Both the position numbers and the translations under genes were made by a program. A DNA stretch of 64,000 bases, taken from NCBI GenBank assembly GCA_003024785.1, contig PUQB01000213.1:186001-250000 (forward strand), in the 5' to 3' direction. This document shows positions 20,302 to 32,221 of the stretch, piece by piece. The stretch's first letter is position 1; each line of letters opens with the position of its first letter. The stretch is from Selaginella tamariscina. Its lineage: Eukaryota > Streptophyta > Lycopodiopsida > Selaginellales > Selaginellaceae. The notes beneath the pieces are model-generated. The model was not told the DNA's origin, did no database searches, and saw only the letters and a list, made by a program, of their open reading frames with translations.

Positions 20302-23300
20302 GAAAATGTCAACGTCCTCGTTGACGTCTAACTTCAAGACTAGATAATGTTAAAAAAAATTAACCAAAATTAACATATCACTCTATGTGGAGTCAGCCAA
20401 AAGTTTACATAAGTTTTATTACCCCCCTTGCATTACGCGAAACCAAGTACTCCAGAACCATTGTTCACTGAGTCGTAAACCCAGCTGCCGAAGGCACCAC
20501 CTGCGACATAAAGTCACCTGGAGACCTTTTGCACATCTGCAAAGTCTGTCACCGGCACACACAACACTAGTTAATTTCTTTATTTAACTAAAATTTATAT
20601 TGGAGGCCTATAGTTAGTGTTGTTGCCGGCCCCTTGGTTAATAAGAAATAAAGACTTGCTTTATTCCTTAATATCAAACACTATTGACAACCCTGTCATC
20701 TTAGCACACAATAAGCACTTTGACGTCCATCTCAAGTGCTTAACCAAACGCCTTCTCATTTCTTTGATTTCCCAATGGTCTCACATCTCCACATGTTACA
20801 ATTATAGCTTTACATTTCTGCATCCCTTGGTGTTTCATTACCCCTTTTCATAAGGGTTTGCTACTATACCTATCCCCCTTTAGTATATAGTTACGCCAGA
20901 CTAGGTATGAAACTTTTATTGGAATCAAGCTCTTTTTCGATACTAGAGTACTATTCCCAAACCTTGTTCGTTGTAGACATGTCAATCTGGCTAGAGGTGA
21001 TGACAGATGCGCATGGCTGTACACATGTATACAACAAGGTCATGCCAATCTGCCAAATGCCATCCACTTGGTGTGTCATTAACATAATTTATTCCCGATA
21101 GGAATCAAAATTTAGTCAAATGTGACAGCTCTACCATTCGTCTTTCGTAACCTAGCTTGTACTCTTTCATAACACCAACCAGTTCAGGAACCAGATAAGC
21201 TAACATACATTTCTTACAAACTAATGTGGACACCAGGAAATTCAACCCATCTCTAGTGCCTCAATCAACGACCTTTAGATAACACGTCTTTTATTTGTCA
21301 CTCTCATTGTATTCATTTCACAAAGAGCACATCATACTAGATGCCGTTCAATACTTCCTAACTCTTTATCTCACTAAGTTTAAAAAATACCGAATTCAAA
21401 ACTTAGTTTCCACGATAAAAGTCTCCTTGAACTCGTAATACTTCATGCCGCTATAACATTATATCTATTTTCACTCTCAAAATAAATGTTCCCAAACACT
21501 ATACCAAAGTATAGCATTTTCACTAATTCAAGCAATTAGTGTTTTTTGATAAGCAAGTTCAACCTAATTCTTAATCCATAAATAATTTGCAATTTCGATA
21601 TTGATACTCTTGAATCGATAATAATTGTTTTAACGTTCAAATCCTAAGCTTACCAACTAGTTGTTATACTAACAGATATAAACTTACAATCATATCAATT
21701 TATTAAAATGTTACAACTATAATATAGACATAGTCTTAATTTACATGAACCGAACTTGAATGTTGAAACGGAAATATAATGTCACAACAGTATTCCGAGG
21801 AACTTTATTCAGAGACTAAGAGGAATCATGAACTAGTGTGTTGGTTCATTTAACTGATTTAGTAAGATATCAATTTCCACATAAATGTTATCATAACACT
21901 AAAGTGTTATATTAATTTTATGTTTCAGTTATATCTTATAATTCAGCAAATCTCCCCAAATATGAATAAGATATTTAGTTTAGTACGTTGAACTAAGATA
22001 TACTATTCATTCTAGACATCTAGCAATTATCAGAGTACCACATTGCTCCTCAAGTAATATATTAAGAAACGCATCATTTCTTAACTAACTTGAAAACATG
22101 TTTCAAGTTATAACACTAAGGTAGTGCCTTACCAAAGTGTCGAACTCAAGTCTGCTTGGGTCTTTATATTTCATGATTATGGCCCTCATGTGATCATAAC
22201 CAAGTCTTAATATTGAGCGCTCCAAACTCATATTCAAGAGATACCATACTATACTTTGACAAGTCATTTATAATCAATCTTAAAAGACTGTCAAAATACT
22301 TTCAAAGTCTAAGATATGAATATCTCAATGAATGAGTAATAGGAAACTTCATATTTTTGAATTGGATATTGGACCATACGTTATGGACATTGTATCATAA
22401 TCATTAAGAAGGGAGACCATTTTCTTGAACTAATCTCACCACTGGATATCTCACTTTCAAGGATTTTTGAACTAGACTCAAAGAACACCATCAAACCTTG
22501 AGATAGAATGATAACTAACTCAAGGAATATAATTAAACCTTGAGTCAAAAATAGTTCTATTTTTTGATATTCCAAAGAAACTGAAGATACTTACTTTATA
22601 AGTTTTTGGAGTGCCCACATTTGCAACAATGATGCAAAGTCAAGAAACCGTCTTTGAATAATCGTATTTGACTCAAAAAATGATATTGATATTGAAAACC
22701 AATATCAACTTATAATTCTCATCGAATACCGACTCTCTGAGGAGGTACATGCACTAAAACCTCCAAAATGTATACCCGACTAGCTTCCGACTCATTTGAC
22801 ACCACCACATATAATTTATTAAACTTAACAAATTTCCTTACTTAGTCAATAAGTAGAGTGGAGAATCCCAAATCATGCTCTTCTTAAGCAAGGAATCACC
22901 CTTGTTCAAGAACTTATCCTCACATTACAAACAACATTACAGATTTTAAGATTAAAGAGTTAACAATGAAAATGCACAAGTGTGCGCCAAACACCTTCAC
23001 TATGCAAGTCCTTCATTACTCAAAAAAATTGAAATGTAAACGTATGTTTCCAACATTACTCTTTTTGATATATCACGCCATCTACCCTGAAACTATACCA
23101 ATAAGAAAGCGGAATCCTTAAATTGTTATCCAAATTTCTCTCATTGATCCCATATGAGACACAACTTCATAATCAAGTTAGTCGAGCTAGCTAACTTGAA
23201 TACGAAGTGCGCGCTTATAACTAACTAAGGTTTCAAGTTGTACTTTGTTCAAATTAGGTGACTTGAACTTAGTAAACTATTTCACTTAATGTTACTTGTA

Positions 23301-24050
23301 GCTAGCGTCATCAAAATATTGCGAACATCGAACAATACTTTGATTACATTGGATTTTCGAACCAACTGCTTAACATATTCATCATATGTTAATATCCGAC
23401 ATTCTGTTGTATTATAAGTTCATCACCATAGTCTGCTTTTAGAGTTACACTCTCGGAAACATGCACTATAATAAGAGTTTATTTACACTTTATGTCAAAA
23501 ATGTAATGTTTATTCTTATGTTTGAATATGCCCCTTCTCCCGAAGTCAAAGACGCACATTTAAGATAAGCCTTTCCCCCTTTGAACACTATTGTCGAACC
23601 TGATATTGAATCTTGCCCTAAGCTAAAACTCAATGAAACACTGTCTGTTTCCAAATCATGTGTTATCCCAAATTCAAACACCTTTAAAGAAAAAAAGAAA
23701 AATTTTCGATAATGTGTAGACTTACAAGACCCACCTCACAAGACTTAGTTTATAAGCCAGAACAAACTAATATGCCATGTCTTATAAAAGTATATGGTAA
23801 AGTAACCAAGACGGCCACAAGGTAAAATAACTTGGCATACAACTTGGAAGTTGACTTCCAAGTGTTACTTTTGACATTCAAGTCCATAACCCACACCCAT
23901 TAATGAAGTAGGTGTACTCTAAAGAGTTATAGATCTCAGGACCAACTCTCCATGCAGAATTCAGAGGTTAACCAAAAGTGATAGAGTACTTCAAGAATTT
24001 AAAACTAACTCACCCTACAACTTTAATAGTCCTACTAACCGTAGAGAATG
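20302..24050 (-). mobile_element. Internal region of X2, no recognisable genes
   Basis: This AT-rich 3.75 kb contains no gag, protease, reverse transcriptase or integrase motif on either strand. The best open frame on the native strand is 23490-23681 (63 aa, with FEFGITHDLETDSVSLSFS), near the position of a gag start, but it resembles nothing I know. Parts are repeated in X3a (1592-2138) and X3b (38554-39995), so the interior is conserved across the family despite lacking genes. Confidence 0.6.
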
Positions 24051-24064
24051 GCTCCGATACCAAT
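24051..24064 (-). promoter_or_regulatory. Primer-binding site of X2 (tRNA-iMet type)
   Basis: The minus strand reads ATTGGTATCGGAGC directly after the LTR end CTCTGACA; identical to X1. Confidence 0.8.
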
Positions 24065-24299
24065 TGTCAGAGTTGCCCAAAGGGCCAACACGTGGCTGCC
24101 AAGTGGCCATTCGATGTCATCACCCTGTGTGAGCAACGCTAAGTCTTCTAAGATAACCTTAAGAATCTGGCTCAAGGGTTGAATTAGGCAAAAGACTTAG
24201 AGTCCTACCCTAAGTCCCCTAGAATGACCATCCCCTAAACCCTAGAGGATAACCAGAGTAGACTTTAGGATCATGTCTTAGTAGACCTAGACATGCTCA

Positions 24300-24957
24300 T
24301 GTCACGAACCCGATACAGAATACAGGATTCCGGATACAGGATATGGGTTGCAGGACTTTCCTACAGGATTTCGATACAGGATATGGTTGCAGGACTTTCC
24401 TACAGGATTCCGGATACAGGATATGGGTTGCAGGACTTTCCTACAGGATATTCCTACCAGGATTCCGGACACAGGATTCGGTTGCAGGATATTCCTACAG
24501 GATATGCCACAGGATATGCCATGCCTAGAGGATAAGGGACATGTGGACTCATCTTAGCCTCTGCATGCATGCAATCACTTTTGCATGCATGCAACCACTT
24601 TTAGCACTCATGCCTAGATTAGCTCTTGGAGTTGTGAGCATAAAAGCTCCGACCTAATTGTTGTACAATCAGTTACTATCAACACCAGTCTTACTACGAT
24701 CAATCTCGTCTTGTCTTGTTCTTGTCTTGTTTCCTGTCCTGTCCTGTCTCGCTCCTGTTTCCTGTCCTGCTCCTGGATCCTGTCCTGCCTGTCTTGTCCT
24801 GGATCTGTCCTGTTTTGTCTATCCTGATCCTGTCTTGCTCCTAGATCCGTCCTGTTCCTATTCCTAGTTCCTGTCCTGCTCTCGGTCCTGTTCCTGAGTC
24901 AAGCCTTCCTGTCCTTGGAATCCTGTCTCTTCCTGGTTCCTGGATCGTGGCTTGACA
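24300..24957 (+). repeat. 5' LTR of chromovirus A
   Basis: The U3 part (24310-24530) is built from short tandem units around CCTACAGGATAT and CCGGATACAGGATATG. The U5 part (24710-24950) is rich in CTGTCCTG / GATCCTG units. Twin CATGCATGCAACCACTTTT units lie near 24566-24602. A TATA-like box and the inferred transcript start lie between. Confidence 0.88.
24639..24682 (+). promoter_or_regulatory. TATA-like box and inferred transcript start (R) of chromovirus A
   Basis: CATAAAAG (24639-24646) is followed 31 bases later by CAGTTACTATCAA (24670-24682). That is a normal TATA-to-start distance, and the 13-mer is exactly complementary to the primer site after the LTR. Transcription start at or near 24670 is inferred from this coincidence. 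Confidence 0.6.
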
Positions 24958-24972
24958 GTTTGATAGTAACTG
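24958..24972 (+). promoter_or_regulatory. Self-primer-binding site of chromovirus A
   Basis: The bases after the LTR are GTTTGATAGTAACTG. TTGATAGTAACTG (24960-24972) is the perfect reverse complement of CAGTTACTATCAA at the predicted 5' end of the transcript. No tRNA 3' end ending in TGG complement is apparent. This is the arrangement used for self-primed reverse transcription in Tf1-type elements. Confidence 0.65.
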
Positions 24973-25049
24973 CTTCATAGTTCTCCGTTTTCCAGCTACC
25001 TTTTTCTTGATTCTTTTCCTTCATTTTCCTCCTTTTTCTTTCCTAGATC

Positions 25050-26026
25050 ATGGCTGATTTTGAGCGCTTTCAACGCGAGCACCAAATGTTACTTCATGAG
25101 CTGGCCACTTTGCGCCAAGTGGTCACCGACCTGCAAGGTTCCACCACTGCGGCACATGCAGCTGCTGATGCATCCTCCAAGGCTGCTGCGCAGGCTCTCT
25201 CCCAGGCATCGGTGGTTCCCTCTTCATCAACTTTTCTTCGGAGCCGAAGGTTAGCATGCCAGAGAAGTTCAGTGGCAATCGTGCCGATTTCCAAGGTTTC
25301 CTGAATCAGATCCGGCTCTTGATCCGTATGCAACCACGGCGCTACTCGACTGATGCTCAAAAGGTGGGTCTTTTGGCATCCTTACTAAGTGGATCTCCAC
25401 GGGCTTGGGTTGCCCCCTTGCTGGAGCGTGACGACCCATTGATGGAAGACTTTGAAGGTTTCGTGGCTGCCTTTGAAGCCTGTTTTGGAGATCCTGATAA
25501 GTACCGTTCTGCATGCACGAAGTTACGGAAGCTCACTCAAGGATCCCGACCAGCTTCCGTCTATGCATCCGAATTTCAGCAACTTTGCACGAACATTCCA
25601 TGGGACGAGACTGCATTGATCGAACACTTCCGTTTTGGGTTGAGGGATGACGTGAAGGACCTTCTCCTTACGTTACCGGATGCCCAAACATTAGCGGAGA
25701 TCATGCAACAAGCTGTTCGTTGCGACAACCGTTTGTTCGAGCGTCGTCAGGAAAGATCCCGTCAGCAGTTCCTGCAAACCAATCCTGCAGCTGTGGTACA
25801 TGTTCCTGCACCACCTTCTGGAGTAGTTCCTATGGAGGTTGAGAAATCCAAGCGTGGCTCTCTTTCCGCTGCTGAGAAGCAACGTCGTCGCAGTGAGAAC
25901 CTGTGCTTGTATTGTGGTGGAGCAGGACACAAGGTGGCAGATTGTCCTATTAAAGCCAGGAACTTCAAGACGCGTGAAGTTGAAGCTGAAGTTCAGTCGG
26001 AAAACTCCAATGTCCACTTCGTCTAG
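25050..26026 (+). pseudogene. gag of chromovirus A (frameshifted)
   Basis: The product begins MADFERFQREHQ and has an Ala-rich helical N-terminus. A retrotransposon-gag core follows from MPEKFSGNRADFQGFLNQ through the LLSGSPRAWV and FRFGLRDDVKDLLL regions, ending in one CCHC zinc knuckle, CLYCGGAGHKVADC (about 25909-25950). A single missing base near 25225, seen against copy B, splits the frame between the N-terminus and the core. The core itself (25256-26026) is open. Its stop at 26024 precedes protease, as in many Gypsy elements with separate or frameshifted gag and pol. Confidence 0.85.
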
Positions 26027-26099
26027 GAGCCGCGAAGTTGGACGTAGGTGCAGGCTCCATTGGTGCTGCTCATACCATCCCATCACTTAAGTTTCCTGT

Positions 26100-29000
26100 A
26101 CACATTCATCTTAATAATCGAGAGCTCATGGAGTTTGCCTTGTTAGACACTTGCAAATGCATGCTTCATGGATGACACGTTTGCAACTCAACATGGCATT
26201 TCGGTGGTGAAGTTGAAGCGTGCAGTTCCTGTAGAGGTGGCCGATGGGCGTCTATTGCTTCTGGCGCAGTTACCCATGCTACCGAACCTCTCTCCTGCAG
26301 TATGGCACATTCAACTGTTCAATTTCCTTCAACTTGATCAAGACTCGGTCGACTCCCATCATTTTGGGCATGCCATGGTTCGTTGTTGCAAATCCGCAGA
26401 TCGACTGGAGGTCTAGGACGCTCACGTTTTCCTCTCCACAGCTAGGATCAATCCTGTACCTTCCTGTGCAGGATACATCCTTAGTATCTGAGGCAGTACA
26501 AGCTACAGGATTGACCGTGCCTGTTCCTGTACCAGTGTTGAAGACTCCTCCTCGACAGGATTCACCTCATGTCAGTTCCTCAGCACATCCGCAGGCTCTC
26601 TCCACTCCTGTAAGTTTGCGGTGTCCTGTACAGGGTTCTTCCAATCCTGTATCAGTGTCGAAGGTTCCTCCTCAACAGGATCCACCTCCTGTTGATTCGT
26701 CAGCACATTCGCAGGCTTTTCCCACTCCTGCGCAACCACGGACTCCTGTACAGGATTCTTCCAATCCTGTACACTCATCAACACCACACAGGTTTTTTCC
26801 AATCCTGCTCTTTCTGTTACCCTGCTTCTGTTCCACCCCCAAGATCCTTCCTCTTTTTCAGTCACAGCTCCCTCCTTCTCCTCTCCGAGTTCTTACCACT
26901 ACCATGCATGAACTCGCCACTGATCCTGCTCCTTCCACCTTTTTGCCTTTCAAGTAACTCCTACGTCCTCTTCTACCTTTCCTGTATCCGACTCTCCTGT
27001 TTTCTCTTCTCCTCTCCTTCTCCTTCTCCTCCTTCTTCCCTACCATCCAAGTACCACGACTTTAAGGACGTTTTTGACAAGCACAAGGCTGCAGTTCTTC
27101 CTGTTCACAGGTCCTACGACTGTCCTATTGATCTTGCGGAAGGAAAGACTCCACCATTCGGACCGATTTATGCATTGTCACCCACAGAGTTGGAGGTTCT
27201 TCGTCAGTACATCGAGGACAACTTGGCATCCGGCTTCATTCGTCACTCAAAGTCCCCTGCAGGAGCGCCTATCTTCTTTGTGAAGTTGTGGACTACAGGG
27301 GTTTGAATCAAGTCACCATTCGGAATCGGTACCCGTTGCCATTGATCCCGGAACTTCTCGATCGGCTGCGAGGAGCAAAGGTGTTCACGAAGATCGACTT
27401 ACGAGGGCCTACAACCTTGTACGGATTCGTCCCGGCGATGAGTGGAAGACTGCCTTTCGTACAAGGTATGGACATTTTGAGTACACGGTAATGCCTTTCG
27501 GCCTTACCAATGCCCCAGCCGTGTTCCAACACATGGTGAACGACATTTTCGTGACTTCTTGGACCAGTTTGTGGTGATCTACCTCGACGACATCTTGATT
27601 TTCTCCAAGGACCAGGCGGCACATGACAAGCATGTACGACTAGTTTAGAGCGGCTTCGCGAGCATGGCCTGTACGCGAAGTTGGAGAAGTGTTTTTTCGA
27701 TAGGGATTCGGTGGAGTTCTTGGGCTACATCGTCTCTCCTGCTGGCGTTTCCATGGACATGCACAAGGTGAAGACCATCGTGGAGTGGGAGAGGCCCAAG
27801 TCGGTACGAGATGTACAATGTTTCCTTGGCTTTGCAAACTTCTACAGGCGGTTCATACAGGACTTCTCCAAGCGTGTACTTCCACTCACAGAACTCACCA
27901 AGCGCACAGGACTTTTCTCTTGGTCCGACAAGGCGGAACACGCGTTCACAACACTCAAGGACGTTTCACGACAGCTCCGATTTTAGCACATCCTGACCCT
28001 TCTCATCCTTTCTTCATTGAAGCAGATGCCTCGGATTTTGCAGTAGGATCCGTCCTATCGCAAGTTGGAGAGGACAAGTTGCTTCATCCTGTAGCTTTTC
28101 ACTCTCGTAAGTTCCTGTCGGCGGAGATCAATACGAGATTCATGACAAGGAACTCAAGGCCATTGTGGATTCGTTTGAGGAGTGGCGGCATTTCCTGGAA
28201 GGTGCTGCACATCCTGTACAAGTTCTTACGGATCACAAGAACCTGGAGTACTTTCAAACGGCTCGAGTTCTCAGTCGGCGACAGGCTAGGTGGGCAGAGT
28301 TCCTATCACGTTTTGACTTCGTCATCGTCTACAGGCCCGGTTTTCGGAATGGCAAGGCGGACGCATTGTCTAGGCGCTCTTACCTTGCACCAAGCCCGGG
28401 CGATCCTGCATTTGACTGTCAAAGGCAAGTGTTGTTGGGTCCTGATCGTTCCGGCTTGCGGCACTGCAGGTTCATCAGGCTCCAGCAAATTCAACACTCC
28501 TACAGGACGTCCGTTCGCAGTTGGCTACAGACGACTTGGCAAAGAATGTGTTCTCACACATTCATCCTGACGTTGCAAGTTCCTCTTCCTCCAGTTCCCG
28601 TCCAGACTACAACCTGTTCACCATACAGGATGGACTCCTGTACCGGGAAGGTCTCCTGTACGTTCCTGTTGGTATTTCCAGGACTCGTGTGGTACAGGAT
28701 TGTCATGATACCCCGGCTACAGGACATTTTGGTGTGGCCAAGACAGTGGAGTTGGTGACTCGCAACTATTGGTGGCCTGGGTTGCGAGGTTTTGTGGAGA
28801 GGTTTGTACGGAGTTGTGACACTTGTAGCAGGTCGAAGATGCCTCATCATGCACCCTCTGGTCTTCTTCGTCCTCTTCCTGTTCCTTCTGCTCCTTGGAG
28901 ATCCATTTCTATGGATTTCCTCACAGATCTTCCTCCTTCTCGTGGATTTGATGCAGTTCTTGTGGTGGTTGACCGTTTCACCAAGCAGGCTCATTTCCTA

Positions 29001-29978
29001 CCCTGCAACAAGACAGCTACAGGTCAGACAACTGCCGAGTTGGTGATCCGCGAGGTGTTCCGACATCATGGTCTTCCTGAGAGCATTGTTTCCGATCGAG
29101 GTCCACAATTCATGTCCAAGTTTTGGCGAGAGCTTCTTCGGAGTCTACAGGTTAAAGCGGATCTTTCTTCAGGATATCACCCACAAACCGATGGGCAGTC
29201 CGAACGCACAATTCAGACCTTGAACAGTATCTTCGTTGCTTCATCAGTTACCAGCAGGACAACTGGTTGGACCTTCTTCCAATGGCGGAGTTTGCCTACA
29301 ACAACTCCATCACGCATCTACAGGACAGACACCTTTCTTTGCTCTTACAGGCCACCATCCACGTTTTGACTTTGCTCCTCCCGCTTCTCCTTCTTCCGCT
29401 CCTGCAGTACAGGATCGTCTTCAGCATCTTCGGCAGGTACAGGATGATCTCCAGGTTCATCTTCAACAGGCACAGGAACGATACAAGCATCATGCTGATG
29501 CTCACCGTCAGCCGGCACCTGCATACAAGATTGGTGATCTCGTGTGGCTTCTTCGTCGACACATTCGCACCAACAGGCCTTCTTCTAAGTTGGATTTTCA
29601 ACGATTGGGCCCTTACAGGATCGTGGCGGAGGTAAATCCTGTAGCTTTCCGACTCGAGTTACCATCCACGGTGAAACTTCATCCTGTGTTTCACACCTCT
29701 TTGTTGGAGCCGTATCATCCTTCTTCTCTTCCCGGTCGTGTTTCTTCTCCTCCCCTCCTGTGGTCATTGACACGAACCTGAGTACGAAGTTGCAGCCATC
29801 CTTGATTCTCGTCTTCATCGTCACCAACTCCAATACTTGGTGGATTGGAAAGGGTATGCCTACTGATCGCACTTGGGAACCTGCATCCAACTTACTCCAT
29901 GCTTCTTCCAAGGTTGCTGCCTTCCATCGGCATTATCCTGCTAAACCAGGTCCCAAGACTCGTGGAACTCGTCTTTAG
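26100..29978 (+). pseudogene. pol of chromovirus A (broken): PR-RT-RH-IN-chromodomain
   Basis: Protease (about 26100-26430) has lost two bases inside its DTGA active-site motif (26150) and keeps the later ILGMPWF block. A Pro/Ser/Gln-rich linker with roughly 110-bp internal repeats spans 26450-26800. Reverse transcriptase (27050-27640) keeps YLDD but has a 26-base deletion near 27286. RNase H (about 27985-28370) includes [11 protein letters not shown]. Integrase has an HHCC region (GHFGVAK ... CDTCSRSK) and the D,D,E core ([25 protein letters not shown]). The C-terminal chromodomain (about 29770-29950) keeps QLQYLVDWKG and DRTWEPASNL. Chromodomains direct integration toward particular chromatin in related elements. 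Confidence 0.88.
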
Positions 29979-29989
29979 GGAGGAGGTGC

Positions 29990-30665
29990 TGTCACGACCC
30001 GATACAGAATACAGGATTCCGGATACAGGATGGGTTGCAGGACTTTCCTACAGGATTCCGGATACAGGATATGGGTTGCAGGATTTCCTACAGGATATCA
30101 GGATTCAGGATTCGGTTGCAGGATATTCCTACAGGATATTCCTACTAGGATCCAGACACAGGATACGGTTGCAGGATATTCCTACAGGATATGCCACAGG
30201 ATATGCCTAGAGGATAAGGGACATGTGGACTCATCTTAGCCTCTGCATGCATGCAGTCACTTTTGCATGCATGCAACCACTTTTAGCACTCATGCCTAGA
30301 TTAGCTCTTGGAGTTGTGAGCATAAAAGCTCCGACCTAATTGTTGTACAATCAGTTACTATCAACACCAGTCTTACTACGATCAATCTCGTCTTGTCTTG
30401 TTCTTGTCTTGTTTCCTGTCCTGCTCCTGTCTCGCTCCTGTTTCCTGTCCTGCTCCTGGATCCTGTCCTGCTCCTGTCTTGTCCTGTCCTGTCCTGTCTT
30501 GTTCCCGGATCATGTCCTGTTTCTGTCTTATTCTTGATCCTGTCTTGCTCCTGATCTGTCCTGTTCCTGTTCCTAGTTTCGTCCTGCTCTCGGTCCTGTT
30601 CCTGAGTCAAGCCTTCCTGTCTTGGAATCCTGTCTCTTCCTGGTTCCTGGATCGTGGCTTTGACA
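29990..30665 (+). repeat. 3' LTR of chromovirus A
   Basis: It matches the 5' LTR with scattered substitutions and small indels, mostly in the ACAGGAT and CCTGTC arrays. The TATA-like box and R start are conserved (about 30320-30370). The LTR differences mean the insertion is not brand-new. Confidence 0.88.
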
Positions 30666-30670
30666 GCTCA

Positions 30671-31557
30671 TGCCCTAACCCCACAAAAAGAGATGTGTCT
30701 CACACATACTCCCGTGACATAACTAAGGCATTATCACTTACCCCTTGAGGAATCACCCTCATCCGGGAGTACAACCCCTTTAGGGCGACAAGGGGTACCA
30801 TGAACCATGACTAACTCCTAAGGGTTTGGGTGGCCAAGTCATGCCCTAGACCTAGGGCTAGTACTTAGTGAGGACACGAGTGTGTGCCGTAGGCGAACAT
30901 GAGTGTTCTGCTAAGCAAACTCCCTAAGGCTAGGTTTGGATAACCCTAAATACATGACCTTGCGAGTGCCTCACGAAAAGGCTCATGTTAACAAGCTTAG
31001 GTTGTTCAACCAAGGAGAACACTCCCCTAGCCAAGTGTGCTTAAGCACACCTAGTTAACAAGACCTAACCTCTCTTGAGCAAATGCCTAAGGCTTAACAC
31101 CCTAATGCGAACACAAGCATGTCTATTTGCTAGAGTATCCAACCCCTTGGCGACAAGCCCATGACACAACCCCAAAGAGCAAGCCTCAGGCATTGTGTCG
31201 CGTGACATCTAGCCCAATGTCACATCTTCATGTGACACTGCCTTCCATGATGTGGGCTATCATGCCATAGCCCTTAGATTCAAGAGTTACACCAAGTGCC
31301 ACAAACGTGGCTCTTAAATGCCAACTTTAGAACCCCTCAGTGAACCCTTAGGAACTAGGTAACATGAACCTATCAAAATCCCACATCCACAGTTGAACAA
31401 GGACACATATGTGCCTTGCTTGGCCGTGAGTGCTACACCTAGCTTGACGTGGAGGAGGAGACTAAGACAAGCCTTAACCTCTGCCTCCTGAAATGTGCAT
31501 CCCAACAAAACCTCCCAAGCATGGATTCGCCAATGTTAAGGTAAGCTACCCCAAAGG
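30671..31557 (-). repeat. Middle part of the X2 5' LTR between A and B
   Basis: This 887-bp stretch aligns with the intact LTR from about 18798 to 19695, with one deletion near 31215. No gene is present. Confidence 0.8.
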
Positions 31558-32126
31558 TGTCACAACCCGATACAGGATGCAAGATTCCGGATATAGGATA
31601 CAGGATACAGGATACCGGATATGCAGATATTCCTACAGGATATGCCTATAGGATATTCCTACAGGATATGCCTAGGATATTCCTACAGGATATGCCTATA
31701 GGATATGCTACAGGATATGCCTAGAGGATAAGGGACACTATTCTTAGCTCATGACTAGATTAGACTCATGACCATTAGCTTGGAGTTGTGAGCATAAAAG
31801 CTCCGACCTAATTGTTGTACAATCAGTTACTATCAACACCAGTCTTACTACGATCAATCTTGTCTTGTCTTGTTCTTGTCTTGTCCTTGCTCTGTTCTCT
31901 CTGTCTCGCTCCTGGATCTGTCCTGTCCTGTCTGCTCCTGGATCCTGTCTGCTCTTGTCTCGCTCTGGATCCTGTCTTTCCTGTCTTCTATCCTGATCCT
32001 GTCCTGCTTCCTGTCTTGCTCTGGATCCTTCCTGTCCTTCTTGTCCTGTTCCTATTCTGTCCTGCCTCGTCCTGTCTGAGTCAAGCCTTCCTGTTCTCTT
32101 CCTGGTTCCTGGATCGTGGCTTGACA
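31558..32126 (+). repeat. 5' LTR of chromovirus B
   Basis: The U3 is a tandem array of TTCCTACAGGATATGCC-type units (31620-31730); U5 is CTGTCCTG-rich (31860-32090). It lacks the CATGCATGCAACC twin units of A, so A and B belong to two LTR subtypes. Confidence 0.88.
31793..31836 (+). promoter_or_regulatory. TATA-like box and inferred transcript start of chromovirus B
   Basis: CATAAAAG (31793-31800) lies 31 bases before CAGTTACTATCAA (31824-31836), the same spacing as in A. Confidence 0.6.
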
Positions 32127-32141
32127 GTTTGATAGTAACTG
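32127..32141 (+). promoter_or_regulatory. Self-primer-binding site of chromovirus B
   Basis: GTTTGATAGTAACTG follows the LTR directly; its last 13 bases are the exact complement of the predicted transcript start, as in A. Confidence 0.65.
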
Positions 32142-32221
32142 CTTTCATAGCTCCGTTTCCAGCTACTTTTTTTTCTTCTTGATTCTTTTCCTTCGTTTTT
32201 CTCCTTTTTCTTTCATAGATC

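Larger units (their letters stand above)
24300..30665 (+). mobile_element. Chromovirus A (Ty3/Gypsy LTR retrotransposon)
   Basis: LTRs of 658 bp (24300-24957) and 676 bp (29990-30665) begin TGTCAC and end TTGACA, flanked by a perfect 5-bp target duplication GCTCA (24295-24299 and 30666-30670). The interior has gag, protease, reverse transcriptase, RNase H, integrase and a C-terminal chromodomain in Ty3/Gypsy order. Several frameshifts and a deletion in the reverse transcriptase region make it defective. It shares most of its sequence with B, and both lie in the same X2 LTR. Confidence 0.93.

Noticed and set aside
23490..23681. gag gene of X2
   Set aside because: The frame is only 63 codons and lacks any gag or zinc-knuckle motif.
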